A stretch of DNA of 9,313 bases from NCBI GenBank assembly GCA_022776205.1, contig JALFIK010000037.1, positions 1-9,313 on the forward strand. Reading direction: 5' to 3'. The stretch comes from Eubacterium sp. GTDB lineage: Bacteria > Bacillota > Clostridia > Lachnospirales > Lachnospiraceae. The notes below the pieces were generated by a model. That model ran no database searches. It was not told the DNA's origin and worked only from the letters and a program-made list of their open reading frames with translations. The translations under genes and the position numbers were made by a program. This document shows, one piece after another, positions 5,423-9,313 of this stretch (positions are counted from its first letter, which is position 1; each line of letters starts with the position of its first letter).

Positions 5423-6932
5423 TGCTTCCGTCTCCTTCTAAGAGGGGAAGAGTAATAGTAAATTCCGCTCCTCTTCGGTCTGTCCGGTTCTGTGCCGTAA
5501 TTGTTCCTCCGTGCGCCTTCACAACAGTCTCACAAATTGTAAGTCCAAGACCGATTCCCCGTTTCACATCGGCAGATCGACTTGACGAGGTATAAAAAAT
5601 CTGGAATAGATTCGGAAGGTCTTCTTTGGCAATTCCTTCTCCCTCATCCCTAACACAAATGACCACATAATCCTTTTTATAAAACGCACTGACAGTGATT
5701 GCTTCTTCGGATGTTGTATGCTTTACGGCATTGTCGAGAAGATTAGTAATGACCTGTTCAATCAGTTTGGCATCCATTGGAACAAGGCGAAAATCATCCG
5801 GTGTATCTACCTGAATGATTCTCCCGGGGAAACTCCGTTCCACATGGGCAACAGCAGCACCAATCACTTCTTCCACTGCCTCCATCTCTTTATGGATGAG
5901 AATCTTTCCATCCTGAAGACGGGTCAGGCTTAAAATATTCTCCACAAGTGACTTAAGCCAGTCTGCATCCTGATAAATTGCCCGGAGTAATTCCTGACGC
6001 CTGTCCTCTTTATCTGTCATATCCATAAGCATTTCGGAAGTTCCCATAATCCCGGAAAGAGGAGTGCGAAGGTCATGGGAAATTGCCCGGAGAAGATTCG
6101 CTCTCTCCCGTTCTCTTTCCATATTCTCCTTATCCTTAAGGCGCTCCACTGTTACTTCAATCCGCTCCATTGCCATGGACACATTCTCGAGAACAGAATG
6201 AAGGAGTTTTTTCTTTTCCGCAAGTTCTTCCGCAGTCACTTCGGGAGCAATCTCCACAACGGCGAGAAGTCTTTCCCTTCCGTTCACAGGAAAGTAATAT
6301 CCGTCCGTTTCTTTCACATACTCCGTACGAAGATTGGAATATTTTCCCCGTAATTCTTCCATATCCGGCACCCTTCTGTGAATCTGCTCCTTTCCGACCT
6401 GCTGGATATAAATGGATTTCATCTGCGTACCCACATAAATACAACCTACATTTACACCGAAAAGGCGACTGATACTCTCCACAGTAATTTTCAGGACTGC
6501 CTCCATATCTGCCGCATCAGAAAGTTTGCTGGAAAGCATATATAAGACTTTGCTCTCCTCTCCCCTCTCATTTGCCTCCTTGGTGAGAAGCTTTTCTTTC
6601 GTTGTGAGGGTACTGGTTAAAAACGAAGTGACCAGCATAATGGCAAACGTAATCAGATAGGAAGGATCATTCACCTCAAAGGTATGGAACGGTGCCGTAA
6701 AAAAATAATTGTAACAAAGCAAGGCAGCTACAGCCGATAAAATTCCATATTTATATCCCTGGGTAAAACGAGCAACCAGAAGAACCGCCAGAAGATAAAT
6801 CACCACAATATTTGTCTCAGGAAACCCAAGCCCTGCAAAATTCTTGCCGACCATCGTTGCCAGAACAAGAAAAAGAGACAGCTTGCATATATTTCCCGTA
6901 AGGTTTCTTCCAATCTGATTTTTCCCCTTCAT
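5415..6932 (-). CDS. kdpD: Short KdpD-like sensor histidine kinase (lacks KdpD N-terminal domain)
   Basis: A 505-residue membrane kinase matching only the C-terminal part of KdpD (about 900 residues in E. coli). It has four closely spaced membrane segments (about 16-32, 42-55, 62-79, 92-110) with the KdpD hallmark YNYFFTAPFHTF (DUF4118). A GAF-like domain (about 130-235) and a coiled-coil linker (238-280) follow, then HisKA with His286 in ISHDLRTPLSG. The HATPase has N box NLLDNAVKH (397-405), G1 DEGEG and G2 GIGLGLT. The large cytoplasmic KdpD domain and the USP domain, which carries the c-di-AMP site in staphylococcal KdpD, are absent. The ATG lies 6 bases after the thioredoxin stop and has no visible Shine-Dalgarno, so translation probably depends on coupling. 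It pairs with the overlapping response regulator. Confidence 0.9.
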   Translation of the reverse strand: MKGKNQIGRNLTGNICKLSLFLVLATMVGKNFAGLGFPETNIVVIYLLAVLLVARFTQGYKYGILSAVAALLCYNYFFTAPFHTFEVNDPSYLITFAIMLVTSFLTSTLTTKEKLLTKEANERGEESKVLYMLSSKLSDAADMEAVLKITVESISRLFGVNVGCIYVGTQMKSIYIQQVGKEQIHRRVPDMEELRGKYSNLRTEYVKETDGYYFPVNGRERLLAVVEIAPEVTAEELAEKKKLLHSVLENVSMAMERIEVTVERLKDKENMERERERANLLRAISHDLRTPLSGIMGTSEMLMDMTDKEDRRQELLRAIYQDADWLKSLVENILSLTRLQDGKILIHKEMEAVEEVIGAAVAHVERSFPGRIIQVDTPDDFRLVPMDAKLIEQVITNLLDNAVKHTTSEEAITVSAFYKKDYVVICVRDEGEGIAKEDLPNLFQIFYTSSSRSADVKRGIGLGLTICETVVKAHGGTITAQNRTDRRGAEFTITLPLLEGDGSNV

Positions 6933-6938
6933 GTTATT

Positions 6939-7244
6939 TTACAGCATGGAAACAATCTGATTTTTTGGAATCACACCCACAGACTGATTTATGATCTTTC
7001 CATCTCTGATCACAACTAAAGTCGGAATGCTCATCACTTCAAACTGTCCCGCAAGTTCCTGTTCTTCATCAACATTCACTTTACATACCTTAATGTCCGG
7101 GCGTTCTTGTGCAATCTCGTCCACGATCGGACTTAACATCCGGCAAGGGCCGCACCACGCTGCCCAGAAATCGATGAGTACTGTCTTATCACTCTCCATA
7201 ACTTCTTTTTGAAAGTTGTCCTTTGTAATCGTACATACTGCCAT
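6939..7244 (-). CDS. trxA: Thioredoxin
   Basis: A 101-residue cytosolic dithiol-disulfide reductant of standard thioredoxin size. The active site WCGPC lies at residues 30-34 (Cys31, Cys34), with the buried Asp25 before it, the cis-proline loop SIPTL (Pro74), and the C-terminal GVIPKNQI. An extra cysteine is present at position 4 and another at 54. AGGAGG lies 9 bases before the ATG. It stands between two small Cys-rich genes (21-base gap) and the sensor kinase (6-base gap), clearly within one operon. That suggests a redox partner role for the Cys-rich proteins or a link between thiol state and potassium signalling, but the sequence only shows the co-location. Confidence 0.95.
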   Translation of the reverse strand: MAVCTITKDNFQKEVMESDKTVLIDFWAAWCGPCRMLSPIVDEIAQERPDIKVCKVNVDEEQELAGQFEVMSIPTLVVIRDGKIINQSVGVIPKNQIVSML

Positions 7245-7265
7245 ATCTTCTACCTCCTGACATTC

Positions 7266-7460
7266 TTATCTGTAATCCTGTGTAATCTCCTGAAATGACC
7301 GAATTCCCTCAATATAATCATCATAGACGACTTCCGGTGATCTTCCACGATACATGGCACAAAATCCACAGGATTCACAATCTCCCCTGCATGCAAATGC
7401 AGTAAGGATATACTTTTCTCTTTCCTCTCTTGTCGAATCCTCAATCTCCGGTGGTCTCAT
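7266..7460 (-). CDS. Small Cys-rich protein, second of a paralogous pair
   Basis: A 64-residue protein that I cannot assign to a named family. It is a paralogue of the gene just upstream. Both share D-[ST]-TREER at the start, a C-x3-C-x2-C-x2-C cluster (here Cys24, 28, 31, 34: CRGDCESCGFC) and a tail with YIEG and QEIxxDY. Four closely spaced cysteines suggest an iron-sulfur cluster or a zinc site. The start codon overlaps the stop of the upstream gene as TGATG and there is only a weak ribosome binding site, so translation is coupled. Thioredoxin follows after 21 bases. A longer frame of similar size in another register over the same bases lacks this conservation and is not the gene. Confidence 0.8.
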   Translation of the reverse strand: MRPPEIEDSTREEREKYILTAFACRGDCESCGFCAMYRGRSPEVVYDDYIEGIRSFQEITQDYR

Positions 7461-7681
7461 CAGCGCACCAGCCCTGTGTGACTCTGATATTCCATATTGA
7501 TTTCCCTAAGTTCCTTCTCCCCGTCAATATATGGCTGGTAAAAGGCATCCACCAGACCACCACCCAGGTTATCGCAGCCATTACAAAAATCACAGGCACC
7601 GCCACACTGGCTTAATCCCTGGTTTACGATCCGGATTCGTTCTTCTCTTGTCGTATCTTTAATGAGCAGACTTTTCGCCAT
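7460..7681 (-). CDS. Small Cys-rich protein, first of a paralogous pair
   Basis: A 73-residue soluble protein of no family I recognise, first gene of the thioredoxin/kdpDE-like operon. It contains DTTREERIRI, then CGGACDFCNGC with Cys26, 30, 33 and 36 (C-x3-C-x2-C-x2-C), then YIDGEKELREINMEY. The same three blocks recur in the next gene, so the pair arose by tandem duplication. The cysteine spacing begins like the radical SAM motif CxxxCxxC, but the protein is far too short for that enzyme fold. Metal or Fe-S binding, or a thiol switch reduced by the neighbouring thioredoxin, are the reasonable ideas. GGAGGTG lies 7 bases before the ATG. The stop codon overlaps the next start by one base (TGATG). 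Confidence 0.82.
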   Translation of the reverse strand: MAKSLLIKDTTREERIRIVNQGLSQCGGACDFCNGCDNLGGGLVDAFYQPYIDGEKELREINMEYQSHTGLVR

Positions 7682-7726
7682 AAAAATACACCTCCAATTT
7701 TCCTGAGGAATTCATCCTCCTTTCCT

Positions 7727-7755
7727 ATTTTAACAGGAAGGAAGAAAGGATGCAA
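7727..7755 (-). promoter_or_regulatory. Promoter of the Cys-rich/trxA/kdpDE-like operon
   Basis: On the minus strand TTGCAT (7750-7755) and TAAAAT (7727-7732) are 17 bases apart, and TG one base before the -10 makes it an extended -10. The start of transcription would be near 7720, giving a leader of about 40 bases before the first Cys-rich gene. The leader holds two AGGAGG-like sites; the upstream one touches an ATG and can be masked by a small GAGGA/TCCTC hairpin, so the GGAGGTG nearer the gene is the working site. Confidence 0.65.
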
Positions 7756-7786
7756 CAAAATTAAGAACACCTTTGCTTTTATAAGT

Positions 7787-7846
7787 AAAAAAATGCCTTC
7801 AGAGACTCGGAGGTGGTATCACTTTCCCCCCGTTTGCTCTGAAGGC
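7787..7846 (-). terminator. Rho-independent terminator of the PTS operon
   Basis: A perfect 10-base-pair stem GCCTTCAGAG/CTCTGAAGGC (7837-7846 with 7795-7804) is followed, in the minus direction, by seven U (7787-7793). The 32-base loop is itself structured: CGGGGG (7827-7832) can pair with CCTCCG (7808-7813) using one G-U, which works only in minus-strand RNA and supports that direction. It lies 28 bases beyond the IIA stop codon. Confidence 0.85.
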
Positions 7847-7874
7847 TTTCCCCTAAGTATTAAAAGATGTAATT

Positions 7875-8195
7875 TTAGATAAGTCCCTTTGCAAATAATT
7901 TTTCATACAGATCGATGAATTCAACCGCATAAATTTTTGCTGTCTCGGCACTCATCAGCTGGTCTTCTGCATGAATTAACAGAATGGAAGTCGGCACCGG
8001 ATTTCCACTGGCTTCCTGTCCAATCAGATCGGCATGAACATGATGGCCTTCTAAGAAAAACTCATCACCTTCTTTGATCTTGTCGCGGGCAGCTTCAATT
8101 TCTCCCTTTTTCGCCAGTCCAATTGCTTCTACATACGCAGATTTTGCACTGCCGACACAAGTGATAATCTGAAAACAGATTGCTTCCATATCCAT
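7875..8195 (-). CDS. PTS lactose/cellobiose-family IIA component
   Basis: A 106-residue phosphocarrier of the Lac/Cel (chitobiose) PTS family, a cytosolic three-helix protein that forms trimers. It accepts phosphate from HPr on a histidine and passes it to the IIB cysteine. The active-site block LLIHAEDQLM contains His75, and Asp78 corresponds to the buried metal-binding aspartate of this family. The stretch GHHVHADLI (50-58) and the N-terminal ICFQII helix are typical. The start at 8195 is chosen because GGAGG, encoded in the end of the IIC gene, lies 8 bases upstream; an ATG at 8189 is too far from it. Only 3 bases separate it from the IIC stop. It is the last gene of its operon and is followed by a terminator. 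The sugar is likely a beta-glucoside or lactose-like disaccharide, not decidable from this protein. Confidence 0.92.
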   Translation of the reverse strand: MDMEAICFQIITCVGSAKSAYVEAIGLAKKGEIEAARDKIKEGDEFFLEGHHVHADLIGQEASGNPVPTSILLIHAEDQLMSAETAKIYAVEFIDLYEKLFAKGLI

Positions 8196-8198
8196 GAT

Positions 8199-8420
8199 TT
8201 ATGCCTCCTTTTCAATCAGATCCAGTGCTGTCTGAAGAACTTTCTTTCCGTTCATCATACCGTAATCTCTCATATCGATTACATCAACAGGAGTACGTCC
8301 TGCTGCCAGTTCTACAACAGCAGCTTTCTGAAATTTAACCTGAGGCCCTAACATTACAACATCAACGTCCCCGATGATATCGTTCAGTTCTGTGACGGAT
8401 ACTGCATTGATGTCTGCTTC
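8199..8420 (-). other. IIB-like domain remnant lacking the catalytic cysteine segment
   Basis: This part of the IIC reading frame encodes about 73 residues that line up with Lac/Cel-type IIB domains from the second strand onward, including the LGPQV strand and the VIDMxDYGMMNG loop. A normal IIB is about 100 residues and opens with a strand plus a phosphate loop holding the reactive cysteine. Here about 28 residues, including that cysteine, are replaced by the IIC tail. No cysteine occurs after the SPCVV motif of the membrane part. No alternative frame in the junction region (8420-8500) encodes the missing piece. Confidence 0.75.
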
Positions 8421-9313
8421 CATCATCTTCATCTGTACCTTCTCGCTGACTTTCATAAATGGAAGATAAATCGCTACACCAAGAACGATGATTAATGCCT
8501 GAACAATGATTGCTCTCCAGTCACCACCTGTTGCAAGGAAACCACTCAGCAGCGGCGGTGTCGTCCAAGGAATCTGTACTACACAAGGGCTCATCAATCC
8601 AAGGCTTGTTGCCACATAGGCAATGATAATTCCAAGAGCCGGAACTGTGATAAACGGAACGAGCAGTGCATAGTTGAATACGATCGGATAACCAAAGATC
8701 ATTGGCTCATTGATATTAAAGATACTTGGTACTGCAGCCATTTTTACAATATCACGGCTTGGTTTATATTTACTGAATAATAACGTTGCAATTACAAGAC
8801 AGATTGTGCTTCCTGATCCACCCATCATACCAAAGCCAGGAACCATAGATACATTGATGATATTTGGAATGGCTTTTCCTGCTGCGAATGCTGCCATGTT
8901 CTCTGTCATATTCACAATCAGTAACGGCTCGAGGATGGAGGAATAAATAACGGACTGATGAATACCCTGAGTAAACAGGAGATTTCCCAGTGTATATAAG
9001 AACAGGCATCCAACAAGGCTTGTTCCGACATTTTTCAGTGGGGTCTGAATCATGGTAGATATCAATTTTACTAAATCTGTGTGGAATCCAACAAAAAGTG
9101 TGGCGGAAATCACTGCAAAGAAACTCATGACAATGATGACCGGAATCAACACGTTAAAGGAATCTCCCACTGCCTGTGGTACGGCATCTCCAAGGTTAAC
9201 CTGAATCTTTTTAATACTGGATACTTTGATAAAAAGCTCTGTAGCAACAAGTCCGATGATGATTCCTGCGAACATACTGTTCGTTCCGATGTTACTGTAA
9301 CTTAATAATCCCT
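8199..9313 (-). CDS. PTS lactose/cellobiose-family IIC permease with Cys-less IIB remnant fused at C-terminus, 5' end cut by window edge
   Basis: The frame stays open from the stop at 8199 to the right edge. The residues before the internal Met at 9275 (GLLSYSNIGTNS) are ordinary IIC sequence, so the true start is outside the window. Counting from that Met, membrane segments run to about residue 275. They carry QGIHQS (His106) and FNINEPMIFGYPIVFN (Glu190), the conserved substrate-site histidine and glutamate of the family, and QIPWTTPP near the end. After LPFMKVSEKVQMKMM the protein does not stop. Residues 286-358 match the back part of Lac/Cel IIB proteins: INAVSVTELND, DVVMLGPQVKF, PVDVIDMRDYGMMNGKKVL. 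The IIB front with its CSAGMST-like phosphocysteine loop is missing. The IIA gene follows after 3 bases. Confidence 0.9.
   Translation of the reverse strand, partial: GLLSYSNIGTNSMFAGIIIGLVATELFIKVSSIKKIQVNLGDAVPQAVGDSFNVLIPVIIVMSFFAVISATLFVGFHTDLVKLISTMIQTPLKNVGTSLVGCLFLYTLGNLLFTQGIHQSVIYSSILEPLLIVNMTENMAAFAAGKAIPNIINVSMVPGFGMMGGSGSTICLVIATLLFSKYKPSRDIVKMAAVPSIFNINEPMIFGYPIVFNYALLVPFITVPALGIIIAYVATSLGLMSPCVVQIPWTTPPLLSGFLATGGDWRAIIVQALIIVLGVAIYLPFMKVSEKVQMKMMEADINAVSVTELNDIIGDVDVVMLGPQVKFQKAAVVELAAGRTPVDVIDMRDYGMMNGKKVLQTALDLIEKEA

Noticed and set aside
7250..7444. Alternative minus-strand frame of 64 codons over the second Cys-rich gene.
   Set aside because: It overlaps a frame with clear paralogy to the neighbouring gene and TGATG coupling; the alternative has neither.
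7460..7681. CxxxCxxC in the Cys-rich proteins as a radical SAM motif.
   Set aside because: Proteins of 64 and 73 residues cannot form the radical SAM barrel, and the fourth cysteine is part of the conserved pattern.
7682..7715. An 18-codon minus-strand frame beginning ATGAATTCC in the leader of the Cys-rich operon.
   Set aside because: Its AGGAGG directly touches the ATG, leaving no spacing, and the frame overlaps the start of the real gene.
7805..7846. Plus-strand GGAGGTGGTATCAC followed by a C-run resembles a T-box antiterminator (GGTGGTACCGC).
   Set aside because: No gene lies downstream on the plus strand, the match to the T-box core is imperfect, and the stem with its U-run fits a terminator for the minus-strand PTS operon.

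Overview
The window looks like the chromosome of a low-GC Gram-positive anaerobe of the Clostridia, most likely a Lachnospiraceae relative. This is inferred from strong AGGAGG-type ribosome binding sites, AT-rich spacers, a lactose/cellobiose-type PTS and KdpD, KtrA/TrkH-like and EamA proteins of clostridial character. All convincing genes lie on the minus strand, so the window is read from right to left. No RNA genes, insertion sequences or CRISPR arrays were seen, and no gene-free stretch exceeds about 205 bases.

Right end (7875-9313): the end of a lactose/cellobiose PTS operon. The IIC permease runs off the right edge. Its C-terminus carries what reads as the back three quarters of a IIB domain, without the segment that holds the catalytic cysteine. 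A complete IIA follows after 3 bases, then a strong terminator.

Middle right (4646-7755): an operon with a good promoter. Order: two paralogous small Cys-rich proteins, thioredoxin, a short KdpD-like sensor kinase and a KdpE-like response regulator, closed by a terminator. The kinase has the KdpD membrane, GAF-like and kinase parts but lacks the large cytoplasmic KdpD N-terminal domain. No kdpFABC pump genes are present.

Middle left (1623-4640): a potassium-uptake operon. Order: a small TPR protein, an RCK_N-only TrkA protein, a second TrkA protein with RCK_N plus RCK_C, and the TrkH/KtrB channel subunit. Its upstream region carries six TCACA motifs, all in one orientation and mostly spaced near multiples of 10 bases. 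The simplest reading is that the neighbouring KdpDE-like pair controls this Trk system instead of a Kdp ATPase. That link is inferred.

Left end (1-1561): a two-gene unit with an arginase-fold enzyme of unknown substrate and an EamA/DMT-type transporter cut by the left edge. The predicted promoter overlaps a neat inverted-repeat operator candidate.

The points most worth a second look are the Cys-less IIB remnant fused to IIC, the TCACA array before the trk operon, the complementary pair of TrkA proteins, and the duplicated Cys-rich proteins beside thioredoxin and the KdpDE-like genes.
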